DNA of 64,000 bases from Bimuria novae-zelandiae CBS 107.79 (GCA_010015655.1 ML976754.1:145222-209221); one strand, 5' to 3'; positions 1 to 10,172 are shown, numbered from the stretch's first letter. Numbers and translations: made by a program. Notes: generated from the letters alone by a model not told the origin.

Positions 1-50
1 GCAAAGCATTTCCTACACAAACTAAAAAAGAAAAACGGCACCTTAGCTAA

Positions 51-500
51 AGAAGGGGGATAAAGCATACCTGCTTACGAAAAATCTTCGAACTCAGAAG
101 AAGAAACACAAGAAACTAGATTACGTTAAGGTCAGACTATTTTTTATTTCTAAACAAGTATCACTGGTTAACTACTAATTGGAATTACCACTAGACGCTA
201 AAATACACCCAGTATTCTATATAGATTAATTAGAACTAGCAGACCCTAAAACACCAGTTAGAACCACCTTCTATCACTAGCTAGAGGAGGAAACCAAATT
301 CAAAGTCGAGAAGATACTACGACACACGGATTAGCCACGAACCTACTTAATTAAGTAGAAAGGATATCCACACTTAGAAGACACATAGGAACTAGAAGCA
401 AACCTTAACAACTATCGCTAAATATTAGCACAATACCATCGTTAGACCACGAGAAGGAACCAGAAACGATCGGAGGAGAACTAGATAGGAACTCGTTAAG
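51..500 (+). pseudogene. Ty3/gypsy pol C-terminus: integrase tail plus chromodomain, RIP-mutated
   Basis: One frame starting near base 52 (KKGDKAYLL) reads through as a recognisable pol tail despite about ten stop codons. It contains the integrase C-terminal module (the KIHPVF segment near 207-224) and then a chromodomain (KVEKILRH near 300-325, KGYPHLEDT near 358-385). Two stops fall on conserved chromodomain Trp positions (before KGYP and after LEDT), and a Pro in the same motif reads Leu, all explained by C/G-to-T/A transitions. A chromodomain at the end of pol is the defining trait of chromoviruses. The end is approximate because the true stop is hidden among RIP stops. Confidence 0.85.
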
Positions 501-1022
501 AAGAAGATCTATTAACGGATTGAGAGGAAGATTGTTGGCCTGTGACCAGCCTGGATCAGCGAAAGGATCGATGTCTTTGGACGGAACGGCCGCACTTGAG
601 CTATCCGCCCCAAGGCTTCGTGTGACCTTCGCTATCGCCAAATCACGACGAGCAAACTCCTGCTCACGACTTTCCACCTTGGCTAACTCTCGCCTTACAC
701 GCGCAGCATCTGCTTAGGCTCGCGTAATTAACTCTTCTATGCGTAATAGCTCTAGACGCTTCGCACGCTTCTCTTGCTCTACCTTTTCCTATTCTTCTTT
801 AGGAACATACAACTCGCACTCCGCGTGGGCAGCGATATAGCTAGCGCAACTACCAGATGCGGTATCTACAAAACACCGCAAGTTTTTCTTTGTACACCTT
901 TCGCAACGAAACACTATCTCCTTTAACGCCGCACGAATACAGACCGCTTGATCGTGTCGCTCTTAGGTCGAAGTCTTCTTGCGAGGCGCACGCGCTTTAC
1001 GGGGCTTAGGATCCTTAGGCAT
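405..1022 (-). pseudogene. Antisense ORF in the retroelement, Zn2Cys6-like cysteine cluster, three in-frame stops
   Basis: A minus-strand frame of 206 codons runs from ATG at 1022 to a stop at 405, tail-to-tail with pol and overlapping its last part. It starts MPKDPKPRKARAPRKK (basic), then a cysteine block with spacing C-x2-C-x6-C-x8-C-x2-Y-x6-C, that is a fungal Zn(II)2Cys6 pattern whose fifth Cys reads Tyr (TAT, one G-to-A change from TGT). A Lys/Glu/Arg-rich helix and an acidic Ser/Pro tail follow. Three stops interrupt it: after KTST, between EE and EK (probably TGG to TAG), and after ITRA. I recall similar proteins as repeated 'hypothetical proteins' in ascomycete genomes but cannot check that here. 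Function unknown; a nucleic-acid-binding role is only inferred. Confidence 0.7.
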
Positions 1023-1133
1023 GGTTAGGAAGGCAATTAGGTTTCAGAAATAACTGGGACCTACGACATACTTATATGGAACGACCGCTTATACAGCCAC
1101 ACGGCAAGGCGCAGGGATATTGAGACGATATCT

Positions 1134-1150
1134 GGAAGGAGGGGAGGTGA
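1134..1150 (+). other. Polypurine tract of the LTR element
   Basis: Purine-rich run GGAAGGAGGGGAGGTGA directly abuts the TGTTAGG start of the 3' LTR, the normal place for plus-strand priming in LTR elements. Confidence 0.75.
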
Positions 1151-1247
1151 TGTTAGGATCCGAGCGACCTACAAGTGTTAAGGACCAACGATGGGCAGCC
1201 GCGGGGTAACTATCGGTGGGACTGCACTACCGAGATTACGTGACCTA

Positions 1248-1355
1248 CCATCCTGCCAAGAGGAACCATCCTGCCAAGAACAGGATGGCAGTAACATCCC
1301 GGATGGCAGCACCATCCTGCCAAGGGTTGGATGGTAAAAGGATGCAGGATGGCAG
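1248..1355 (+). repeat. Six copies of a CCATCCTGCC / GGATGGCAG motif inside the LTR
   Basis: Direct copies lie at 1248, 1266 and 1312, and reverse-complement copies at 1283, 1301 and 1348. They are packed upstream of the TATA-like site and can fold into alternative hairpins or serve as clustered binding sites in U3. Confidence 0.7.
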
Positions 1356-1370
1356 AAAAGGATTCACGTA

Positions 1371-1380
1371 GTATATAGAG
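1371..1380 (+). promoter_or_regulatory. TATA-like site in the LTR U3
   Basis: GTATATAGAG lies downstream of the repeated motif cluster, where a U3 promoter is expected. Assignment by position and sequence only. Confidence 0.4.
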
Positions 1381-1610
1381 AGCTCGAATATCCCTCCCAG
1401 GATATTCGTGTTCAATCTTGTTTATCAATCTATCGTTTGGATCTGAATAAGCAACCTTGTTGATTTGATTGTGCTGTACACACCTTCGATACCAACGCTC
1501 TAGTGACAAGCGCAAGCTATCACTACGACCCTCTCCCGTCCTACCAGTACTCCTGCCCGAGAACCAACCATAGCCCGTTTAGGACCAGCTATCCTAAATG
1601 GAACCTAACA

Positions 1611-2837
1611 CTTACTTAGGTAAGTAATTATTATTAAACCGCTTAAAGATAGCCTTTAAATATAAAAGTAATAGGCCTATAGCCTTAAAGGCCTAGAGTA
1701 TTAATAGCTACCTTATAGTACTAATCTAGGCCTTCTAGAATAGGCTAAAGAAGTCTTTTTTAGTAACAGAAACTATTTTTAGACTATTTTATAAAAAGGC
1801 TAATAGCTTATTTAAATACGCTATTAATAGAGGCTTAAATATATAAATATTAAGAGGCTATAGCGTATAAGTTAAATATAGTAAATAAATAGCTAATAGG
1901 ATCTTATTATAATTATAAAAGTTAATAAAATCTATAGTAATATAAAATCTATAGTAATATAAAATCTATAGTAATATAAAATCTATAGTAATATAAAATC
2001 TATAGCTATTAAGAATTAAGAATTAATATAATTATTTAGCTTTTAACTTTATAAGAGAATTAAATACTTATTAAAGCTATATAAGGCCTATTTAATTATT
2101 TATTTAACTAGATTCTAATATAGTAATAAAAATTTAATAATATTAAGGATTAAGGTCCACTATCTAACTTAATTATATGTCTATAAAGGTGGCCTAATAG
2201 ATTAGAACTAGATCTAGGACAGATCCGTCGGCGCATATATAAGCGATAATTAATATATATTTATAGCTACTATTCTAAACAGCTTGCCTTACTGCCTTGC
2301 TTTCGTACAGAGGCCTGTTAAAGATCCTCTTTAAGCAGGAGGTAATGCCAAGCAGGTAGCCTTTTTGTCTATATTATATATATACTAAGTCTCGATCTAA
2401 TACTACCTAATCTTTTATTATAGAAGCTAAAAGTAGTGCTTATATTTAGTTAGGGAATTAGCTTTATAGTAATTACTATTAATGCTAGTTATTTATTATA
2501 ATATTAAAAATTTAGCGTGTTGTTTTATAAAGTAATTAATCTATAATAAGCTAACCTCCTTTTTAGCTATAGTAGAGGCAAAACTTTATATTATTTACTG
2601 TATAAAAGGAAGGCTACGTTTAGTAAAGCATTTAATATAGCGTAAAAGCTCTTATTTTTATTATTTACTTAAATTTTAATATATAAAATTAGTAGTTATG
2701 CGCGCCTATATAACGCGTTAATACCTTTATATTAACGTATTTTATACAATACTGTAGTCTTTTATAATTTAATTAAATAAGAAATATTCTCTTAGTTTTT
2801 TTTTAATTACTATAATTACAGCCTTAATTAGATTTAT
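1611..2837. repeat. AT-rich, RIP-mutated repeat DNA
   Basis: About 1.2 kb of A/T-rich sequence with stops in all frames. In 1611-2157 I count one CpA and no TpG while TpA is abundant and CpG persists, the classic exhaustive-RIP pattern. A less mutated patch at about 2210-2370 has some normal words. No ORF or element type can be recognised. The right edge at about 2838 is abrupt. Confidence 0.8.
1927..2005 (+). repeat. 17-bp tandem repeat, about 4.6 copies
   Basis: Unit AAAATCTATAGTAATAT repeats without change four times plus a partial copy, inside the RIP-mutated block. Confidence 0.9.
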
Positions 2838-4202
2838 AGTGGGGTGTGCATTGGCTGACGCTGTGCACTGACTGCCAAGCTACGGTATGCCAGGGGCCCA
2901 GTCCAACTACAAAGTTACCAAGCTTTGGGATACTGCAATTTTGACAAAGACAAGAGGCGCTAGGTCGAAGATTAACGATGCTTAAAGAAATGCTATGAAA
3001 GTCTTTGTTGTTCTTTTTATGTGGAAGCTTGCTGCGCCGCCTTGTCATGTTGGTTGTTCGACTGCGGCTCTTTGAAGAGTCACGTATAGAACACCGACCT
3101 CGTGGGGCGTAGTCAATGATAATACCGGCTTGGTTACATCCGGTGGCCCATAAGTGGAAGTAGTAGAGCTTCGTGAACGATATAGGAGTCGTTATGCATT
3201 GGCAAACCACCTACTCACACTTGTTGGGGGGCCCCCAACGCTCCCAACAGTCACATTTCGTTAAAGGCCTGAGACCCAGGTTGAGCTACGTAAAGTTAAA
3301 TAGTCCAACTCAGCCTCTGCGTCAGGTTCTGATTGGGCGTGCCCCAGACGCCCAAGCCACGCGCTTGCACGTGATGTCATCGGCGAAATCACCCGCTGAT
3401 TCGCCGTGTCGTCCGTTTTCGTTCCACAGCTCGCCATAGGTTTTACGAACGTCATCTGCAACCTCAAAACACTCAACCGTACACTTACACACCCGTCGAG
3501 TAGTACACCGCCGTCATGTTTGGAGGTACGCATTGCCTGATTGATTCTAGAGGAGGGTGTGGAGGCTGACAAAGTGCACAGCACCACCGCAACCCTCAAA
3601 GGCCGAGATCGAGCGCGCTGAAGCCCAGACGTTGAGCGACATCAAGTGGACAGCTGCCTCGGCTGTTGTGCTCTACCTTTGTGGGTGACATTCGTACGCT
3701 TCGGCGAAAGCTAGGTCTGACTGTGGTTGCAGCTCCTTTCCTCATCGACTACGCGCGCAAGCTTGTGTGAGCTGCTCAAAGCAGTCTCCTTTCGATCTCC
3801 ACCCACGAATCCGCGGCTGCACATACTCTAGCGACGGTAGCACACGAATGGGATTATTAAATGCATACTGTATCATATCGAATCGACACTGTAACAATAA
3901 TGGGAAATCGGGGCGCATTACGGTGGACATTGAGCGGATAGCTCTGGTATCTACGGCTACAAAACCTGATAGATGAATCCAAACCCGCCCGCTACGAAGT
4001 GCGTGCGACGCCTCCGTACGCAAATGCCGCTTTTCGAGCTTTCCAGTCGAACCCTACTCCAACCGCAAGAAAAACCACCCCAGAACATCTTCATGTGCGC
4101 AAAAGTACTTCTGCCCGCGTGGCTAGGTGGTGCCGCTGACCATTCAGCATCGAGGATGATTTACAACCCTCATATCGTACATGTCTTTTCCTAAACGGAC
4201 CT
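2838..4202. other. Unassigned unique DNA between the repeat island and Nup54
   Basis: Normal base composition returns here. Short open frames exist on both strands (e.g. 3261-3599 minus) but none shows a domain or intron-exon structure I can support. An imperfect G/C hairpin (GTTGGGGGGCCCCCAAC) lies near 3227-3243. The 3' UTR of the Nup54-like gene occupies the right end. Confidence 0.5.
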
Positions 4203-5468
4203 TCACCTTCTAGACGTAGACCTTCTGGGTTTCTTTTGCTCCTTCTCCCAATCTTCGTATTCCTGTTTCGTGTCGTCGACCATTTTCTTGAGGTGTTGCA
4301 GTTGTTGGTCATAGCCCTTCAGAATCTGTGCCACATGTCAGCTCGCGTAGTTAAGTAGGACTCGTATTGACTCACCTTCTCCAACTGCGCCTGGTCATCC
4401 TCTGAGAGCGCTCCGCCTTCCTGCGAGTTTGCCGCCGCTTTGCCCAGCCGCTCGGTCTCGTTCTGCAGAGCCTGGGCGCGCTCGCGCACGGTAGACATGC
4501 GTGCCCAGATCTCTTCTTGCCGGCCGCCGTTGATGGGATCGAACGCCCTCTTTTCGAGCTCGGCGAGCCTCTTCTTCAACTCCTCTTCCGTCTGGTCCAT
4601 GGCGTATCCCCGATTCCGTAGGATCTGCACCTTGGTCGCAAGCGCAAGTACGCGCTGCGTGTGCTCGATGTGCTTTTGCTTGGCTTTTGTGATTCGCGGG
4701 GCGGTCGCCAACTCGTGCTGGTCTTTAATGACTCCGAGGCAATTGTTCATCTCGTGTAGTCTGTTCTGCAGAGTGTTCATGGCGAACACCTGGTACTGAA
4801 TACGTGAAGACATCTCTTCAAATCCTTTCACCAGTATGGGGATAGACCCTTCGCTAGGTTTGTTAGCGAGCGCTTCCTCCCACTTCTTGTGGTCCTCGTG
4901 CGGTTGAGGGCCGTAGAAGGGCGCCTCTTCTGGTTTTACGGAGTTGTAGAAGTAGTGTTGCATTGCGCAGTCTGGGTTGGTCGGATCCCACTTGTCGATT
5001 ATCGTCTTCATCTGTTCAATTGCCGACTTCTCTCCTAGCACTGGTCAGTATAGCTCGTGCTGGTGAGAGGGTATACACACTTGCGCCATTCATGTAGGAG
5101 TGTGCAAAGGGGTCGTTCACCGACTGTCTTAGCTTCGGGAGTGCTTGTTGTTGCTGGTGTAGTTGGTTCATTTGGCTCTGGTTCAACGTAGGCGCTGGAC
5201 GCACGACACCGCCCATGACGGAGCTGCCCAACGTGGGCTGTTGCTGCGCATTTTGCTGCGATTGTCCCAGGCCACCGAAGGGAACCGACCCAGCATTCTG
5301 CTGCGACTGGCCCAGGCCGCCAAATAGACCTCCGCCGGTGTTCGTGTTCTGCTGGCTCTGATTCTGGTTCTGCGAGTTGGCGAAGAGGCCGCCTGACGGG
5401 CCCGTCGTCGAGCCGAATAGTGTGCCCGTCTTCCTCTCCGGCTGTCCCAGGCCGCCAAAGTGCGACAT
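4203..5468 (-). CDS. NUP57: Nucleoporin Nup54/Nup57-like, FG-repeat central channel nucleoporin
   Basis: Component of the central-channel Nsp1(Nup62)-Nup57(Nup54)-Nup49(Nup58) complex of the nuclear pore. Exons 5468-5081, 5040-4376 and 4325-4203 give 391 residues. The first ~130 residues are Gly/Asn/Gln-rich with FG and GLFG-type repeats (MSHFGGLGQ, TGTLFGS, GGLFGGLGQ), the permeability-barrier part. The rest is the Nup54 alpha-helical region (IDKWDP...HYFYN, then long heptad helices such as MNTLQNRLHEMNN) for trimer assembly, ending in a basic KKPRRSTSRR tail. I chose the MSHFGGLG start; upstream in-frame codons lack FG character. The first intron is only 40 nt, and its frame is fixed by joining NGA to MLGEKS. 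It diverges from the complex I gene to the right. Confidence 0.88.
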
Positions 5469-5812
5469 GCTGGGTGTCCAGGCGCTGACGGAATGACTAT
5501 GCGCGGCGGCGGAACGCGCTGGTGAGCGCAGCGGGCGGAGGCGCGTGTGCACGCAAAAGGCGCCTGTTAAAGTGTGTTGTCACGCTGTCGATTGCGGGTG
5601 GGCATGCGCTGAAAGGTTGTGTTGAGCGTCTCTTGGGCGGTGGATTGTCTTGTTGTTTTGCTCGTCAAAGAAGCTATACAGGCGCAGCCAATTGCGGCGG
5701 ACTAGTACCGTATCCCTGCCCGCCGCCAAGCCGACGCAACTTCACTGCACCAAGACAGCGACGAGCTCCCACGCCAGTTTCCAGGGTGCAACACTCCCGC
5801 CATTGACCCAAC
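5469..5812. promoter_or_regulatory. Divergent promoter region, Nup57 / NDUFA8
   Basis: 344 bp separate the two start codons, so both promoters and 5' UTRs must lie here. No TATA box or named site is evident. Confidence 0.5.
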
Positions 5813-6450
5813 ATGTCGACCCGACAGCCCAGGTACACCCATTCCAGAGCTCCGCCGCCGCACTTCGAGGCTAATTGGGCGCAGGTTCAACCAGCAGGCC
5901 CTCATCGACACCACCCCTCTGCCCGACGACATCCCCAAGGTCAAGGAGCTCGGCGCCAGCTCTGCACCGCTCCTCTCCGCCTCGTACTTCATCGGCGCGC
6001 GGTGCAAGCCCTACAATGACGACTACATGATGTGCAAGAACGAGGCGAACGGCCGGGGCGAGCTGGACTGCATGAAGGAGGGCCGCAAGGTGACGCGTTG
6101 TGCGGCGAGCGTGTACGGCTCCCGGAAATAAGTGCATAGCATAACAGCAGGGCTGATATGACTCTAGGATCAAGGACCTCAACGAGCACTGCCTGGAGGA
6201 GTTCCGCAACCACTGGAAGTGCCTCGACAATCAGAACCACCAGCTGTGGAACTGCCGAGTGGCAGAGCGGAAGCTGAACAGCTGCGTGTTTGAGAAGCTA
6301 GTACGTCTCCGCAAGCTGCTCGCAAGTTTACTACTCTAATCCTCTCAGAAATTGGAAAAAGTAATACCGGATACACCCAAGGGCGAGACACCCGTACATC
6401 TCCGGGGCCGCCAGATCTTTGCATCTAACTCGGCGAACGCAAGAGTTTAG
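5813..6450 (+). CDS. NDUFA8: NADH:ubiquinone oxidoreductase accessory subunit NDUFA8 (19-21 kDa), CHCH type
   Basis: Accessory subunit of mitochondrial respiratory complex I on the intermembrane-space side. Exons 5813-5832, 5885-6112, 6168-6300 and 6349-6450 give 160 residues. Four CX9C motifs are visible: C-KPYNDDYMM-C, C-MKEGRKVTR-C, C-LEEFRNHWK-C and C-RVAERKLNS-C, i.e. two CHCH hairpins with disulfides made by the Mia40 relay. The N-terminus has no cleavable presequence, as expected for Mia40 substrates. All three introns are 48-55 nt and have GTACxx donors. Length and cysteine spacing match the family. Confidence 0.95.
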
Positions 6451-7048
6451 CAGCGATGATGCATGCTTTTGGTTCTCCGTGAATACCGTCGATTCTGAGG
6501 AGCTATGTATATTATGCCAGGAGCAATATCAGGCACATGGAAAACGTTAACTCAAGGTTTCTACCTCTCTCTGTGCTGTGCTCAGCCATGTGTTTGCACG
6601 ACGACTATGATCGTTTGCGGGTGCGCTGACTACGTGACGTGCTCTGAGTCGACCGCATAGATTCAATGCTGTGGCTCATGCCCGTGTCAACCACCGCAGT
6701 CTTCTGACCACCTCCATCGTAGAGTTCGAGTCTATCGCGGGTATGGTGAAGTTGCACGGTCATCGGTACTTGCTTCACCAGCCTCGCGGAGCGCCTTGAA
6801 TGACCAGCCTTTCACTTCAGTATTCATCAATAATCGTATTGGTCCTGTTCTTCTTATTCTCGCTCTCGTACGTTTCACTCGTTGCCTGAATCATCTTCCC
6901 CAAGCCTGCTTCCACATTTCCATACTCTCAGTCATATCCCTCCACTTCATACTCGATTACGACCGCGAAACCTACTTCGTCCTCCTCTGAAGCGGAAACC
7001 GCTAGGCCTATCATCATCCCGTCCAGCCAGACTGGCAACTCCCACACG
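6451..7048. other. Intergenic
   Basis: 3' UTR of NDUFA8 and 5' region of the next gene. Short ORFs overlap here but have no support. Confidence 0.5.
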
Positions 7049-8020
7049 ATGATGACCGCCGACCCCTTCGACGACATCCACCGCATCATCGACAGCGAGC
7101 CACACACGCCCATCAGCACGACGCTTACATTCCCCAATTCGATCCAAGTGCCCATCATCCAGACCCTCCCGCCCATGTCCACCTATACCGCACCCGCCTC
7201 CACATCCTCATCTGAGGCCAGCCACGCTTCCGCGTCCCCAGCCAGCACCGCACCAAGCACCCCGCCTCCAGCCCGCAAGCCTCTTTCCTGGACGGCCGCC
7301 GACCTGGGTAAGCCCCTCCTTTCCCCCTAGCCTGACTACCGTCACCACCCTTCCCAATATCTAACCAAAACAACGGCAGACTACCTCCTCTCAGCCCTCT
7401 ACCCAGACGCCATGCTCACAGACGCCCTCGTCCTCGAACAACGCCCCCAGCATCCACAGGACCATGACGTCTTCTCCCCCGATGACGTAGACGTGCAATT
7501 AGAACTCTTCATCCGCACCTTCCCTCCCAAGCCCATCTCCTCCGCTTACGCCGCCACCGCCCCCATCGGCACAGGCCGTCCCTTGAAAACCCTGCTCGCG
7601 CACGCCTCCGGCGCCACTACTTCAGCGGCTAGGCGTGCTCTAGCCAGCGCGTTGCTAGCGGCGCCTAGGGTGCTGGGGTATATCACTACGCACTACACCC
7701 TCCTGAGTGAATTTTATGCGCAGGAGGTGGGTGTGTTGCACTCGCTCAAGCGTGGTGTTGAGATGATGCGGAAAGTGGATGGAAGAGAGTGGATGGGGAG
7801 GCTGGCGCAGTTGAGCGAGGGGAGCGTGGGCGTGGGGAGCGCGTTTGAGGTGAGGCTGGAGGTGTTTTTGCTGGAGGGGGGAAGGGTGGAGGTCGAGCGG
7901 TGGGGGGCGTCTGTCGGTGTTGCGGTTGGGTTGGGGGAGGGAGAGAGGGAGGCGTGGAAGAGGACGTATGGGGATTTGGTGCGGTTTTTAGAGCAAGTGG
8001 GTGGGGAGGTGGGGGTGTAG
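7049..8020 (+). CDS. Hypothetical protein, 299 aa
   Basis: Exons 7049-7307 and 7380-8020; the 72-nt intron has a GTAAGC donor, a CTAAC branch and a CAG acceptor, and restores the frame as AADLDYLL. Residues ~1-80 are Thr/Ser/Pro-rich and probably disordered. After DYLLSALYPDAMLTD the protein becomes helical, with Ala/Leu-rich and charged segments (GYITTHYTLLSEFYAQEVG, MMRKVDGREWMGRL). No family recognised, no signal peptide or membrane segment seen. The clean intron and the long frame across it support a real gene. The G-rich 3' half of the coding strand (from ~7700) differs in base skew from the C-rich first half. Confidence 0.7.
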
Positions 8021-8168
8021 CGAGGGTGTAGAAGGGGTGAGTAGATAGAGGAGGGGGTACGCTGGGGAGAGCTTGGGGCGGGTTTGTGTCTGGTTTTGGT
8101 CAGTTTGTTTAGGATGGGCACGCGTGATTTGGCACTCAGCAGGACGTTCTGTGGAGGGACGCTTCATT

Positions 8169-8308
8169 ATCGTACGGGTATCATATCGTAGCAATCATAA
8201 TCTCCAACCCTTGAGTATCGTATGGGTATCATCGTAGCAGTTACAACAACCAACCCTCAAGTGTCGTATGAGTATTCTCGTAGCAGTCATGAGCTCCAAC
8301 CGTCATCT
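8169..8308. repeat. Diverged tandem repeat, three ~46-48 bp units
   Basis: Units 8169-8216, 8217-8262 and 8263-8308 share TCGTAnGnGTAT...TCGTAGCA...CCAACC. The last unit runs over the stop codon of the Apc15-like gene (8303), so the repeat spans that gene's coding end and 3' UTR. Confidence 0.75.
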
Positions 8309-9457
8309 CTGAGATCGAGCCCCGAACAATCTCGCCCTCAGATTGCCCCTGGCCGCCGCAGGACTGCTCCTCAAGAACGAACTGCCCTCCAAGAACGAGC
8401 TGCTCCCCTCCAACTCCAAGCTCATCCTGCTGTTCTGGATCTGACCCCTCGCCTGGAGCTGACCCAGAGCATTCGCCGGCGCCACAGTATGTGTATGCGT
8501 ATGCGCCTGCGCGATTCCGCTCGACCTTCTAACGCTCCTGACGCCGGTGCTCCTCCTGCTTCGCGTGCTCCTCGCGGTTCCGGAAGTCCGTCGGCTCATT
8601 CCCGACGTTCTCCTGCTCCCGGGCTGCACGAATGATCCGTCGTCCTCATCGCTCGAGTCCATCAGACTGGAATCTGTGTGCTCGTACTCGCCTGCCTCGG
8701 GCACGTCGTCGTCCAAATCGCGTTCCTCCAACAGCGAGCCCTCCATGGAAGCTTCCTCCATCGCAAGCATCTGCCCGACCCTGCCCTCGATCATGCTCCC
8801 CTCAATGAAGCTGTCCTCGTTGAACGTGACTTCGGCCCTGCTCTCCTCTTCCTCGGTCCCATCGTTCTCGCTCCCACTCTCGCTAGCCGAGACCTCGCTT
8901 TCGCTGCCCTCGGCCTCCGGTATCTCCTCATCCAGATCCCTCTCCTCGTTCTCCATCTCTTCGCCATTGGCTTCGCGTGCGTCAGCGTTCGCTGCGTCTT
9001 GCTGCGCGGCAGCGAGATCCAAGAGATGTTGCTCGCGCGCGGCGATGGCTTCTTGTTCGCGGAGCTCCTTCTCTTCGTCGATCATGGCTTGGTAGGTTTT
9101 GTGGATGCCCGGAGGACGGATCCAGGACGCGCCGAAGTTGCGGATGTTGCCGAGCCGCTGGGCTTGCTTGTTCTCTTCGAGAGCGAGTTGAGTGAAAACG
9201 GAGCGCGCAGCCGCACCGTGTGAGGCATTGTGTTGGCGGCGGTGGGGATGTGAGGGAGAGGCAAGCTGCTCGGTGTCGAAGGTTTGATGGGGGTTGCGAA
9301 GGGAAGGCCAGAGGGAGGCGTCCTGGAGGTCTTGTTAGTTGCTGCAGCAAAATGAATTGATGGGTTGGAACGCCATCAGCGGGGCGGATGGTTGTATGTG
9401 TATGTGTGAAGTAGAAAGACTTACTGCTCGCGGCGCAATCGTAGGTAGGGACCACAT
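8303..9457 (-). CDS. APC15: Anaphase-promoting complex subunit 15-like (Apc15/Mnd2)
   Basis: Small subunit of the APC/C ubiquitin ligase, involved in turnover of the mitotic checkpoint complex on Cdc20. Exons 9457-9425 and 9322-8303 give 350 residues. Evidence: N-terminus MWSLPTIAPRA followed by the conserved block RNFGASWIRPPGIHKT (residues ~105-120) and the EEEKELREQE-type helix, then a long acidic tail rich in Glu/Asp/Ser and a basic Arg/Ser-rich end. The 102-nt intron was placed by requiring GCA to join GACGCC; it has a GTAAGT donor and an ACTAAC branch 13 nt from its AG. The acidic tail is longer than in yeast Mnd2. I am confident of the family, less so of exon 1. Confidence 0.78.
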
Positions 9458-9841
9458 GATAGTATACAATTCCCCGCCCCTGCAAGATTGCGTTGAACTG
9501 GTGGGGGCGTGTTTGTGTCTACCAGGTGGGTGGAGCACGTCAAAACGCCCAAGCTCGACGCGATCCAAACCGCGGTAACAAGGCCCGCTGGTGCGCTTCC
9601 ACGTGACTGGGCGTTGCGCCACAGACGACAGTCTAGACTCAGCAATTCTAGACTCGCTAATGCGGAGACTCCGCTTTCAACGTGCATCAACCACCGCACC
9701 ACGTGTGACCATATCCCTCACCAGTGGTAAAGTTCTAAACTAAATTAATCCCAGCCGGAATATAGCCCAAGGGTCCTTTATCTGTTTCGCAATGTTTCTC
9801 TCAGCTTCCCCCTTACACCACAACAACTCTTACACCTGACA
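9458..9841. other. Intergenic, 5' side of the Apc15-like gene
   Basis: Promoter/5' UTR of the minus-strand gene. Nothing else supported. Confidence 0.4.
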
Positions 9842-10129
9842 TTAGCTGCCCAAGCCTGCCTGCCTCCACACCCAGGTCATCCTCGCAAGAACCTCTTCAT
9901 ACGGCTCACTTGACGCGCGTGCAAAGGCGCGGCCAGTCGAATCTCCAGGCTGCACAAATATCACAGTGATCTCAAGTGAATCTTTGGATTTTCGACTCAG
10001 CCACGCGGGCCTTCCTCCGCTGACCAGACCCGCGTACTCCCAAAGCTTATACATAAACATCGCCTGCAGTACCGCGACAAGGGCTTCCGAGGACACTCGA
10101 GACACACGGAACAATTGCGGAGTATCCAT
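9842..10129 (-). CDS. Possible small hypothetical protein, 95 aa
   Basis: A single-exon frame from ATG at 10129 (MDTPQLFRVSRV) to a TAA at 9842. It looks globular (VAVLQAMFMYKLWEYAGLV, DSLEITVIFVQPGDS) with aromatic and charged residues mixed, unlike most chance frames here. No family recognised. It could still be chance or a 3'-truncated exon. Confidence 0.3.
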   Translation of the reverse strand: MDTPQLFRVSRVSSEALVAVLQAMFMYKLWEYAGLVSGGRPAWLSRKSKDSLEITVIFVQPGDSTGRAFARASSEPYEEVLARMTWVWRQAGLGS

Positions 10130-10172
10130 ATGAAACAAAATCCACGACTACGCCATCCGTTCAGTTCTCACC

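Larger units (their letters stand above)
1..1610 (+). mobile_element. 3' part of a Ty3/gypsy chromovirus (decayed LTR retrotransposon)
   Basis: The element enters from outside the window on the plus strand. In order I see the C-terminal end of pol (integrase tail and chromodomain), an antisense reading frame, a purine-rich tract and a complete 3' LTR. The 5' LTR, gag, protease, reverse transcriptase and RNase H would lie to the left. Pol carries many in-frame TAA/TAG codons, several at places where the family has Trp, as expected of RIP (C-to-T changes in CpA). The copy cannot be active as it stands. That this is one element is inferred from the order pol, polypurine tract, LTR. Confidence 0.85.
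1151..1610 (+). repeat. 3' LTR (460 bp) with TGTTAGG...CCTAACA ends
   Basis: The segment begins TGTTAGG and ends CCTAACA, a perfect 7-bp terminal inverted repeat with canonical TG...CA. It sits right after the purine tract. The 5' LTR is outside the window, so identity between the LTRs and the target-site duplication (CTTAC would follow the element) cannot be tested. Composition is far less AT-rich than the DNA on its right. Confidence 0.8.

Noticed and set aside
1927..2005. CRISPR-like appearance of the 17-bp repeats
   Set aside because: Direct tandem units with no spacers, in eukaryotic AT-rich DNA.
6721..6745. GTTCGAGTC-containing stretch resembling a tRNA T-arm
   Set aside because: Flanking bases do not form a T-stem and no D-arm, anticodon arm or acceptor stem could be found.
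8547..9223. Ser-rich and Leu-rich plus-strand frames of ~180 codons
   Set aside because: Antisense of the acidic Apc15-like tail; such mirror frames are expected from GAG/CTC codon bias.
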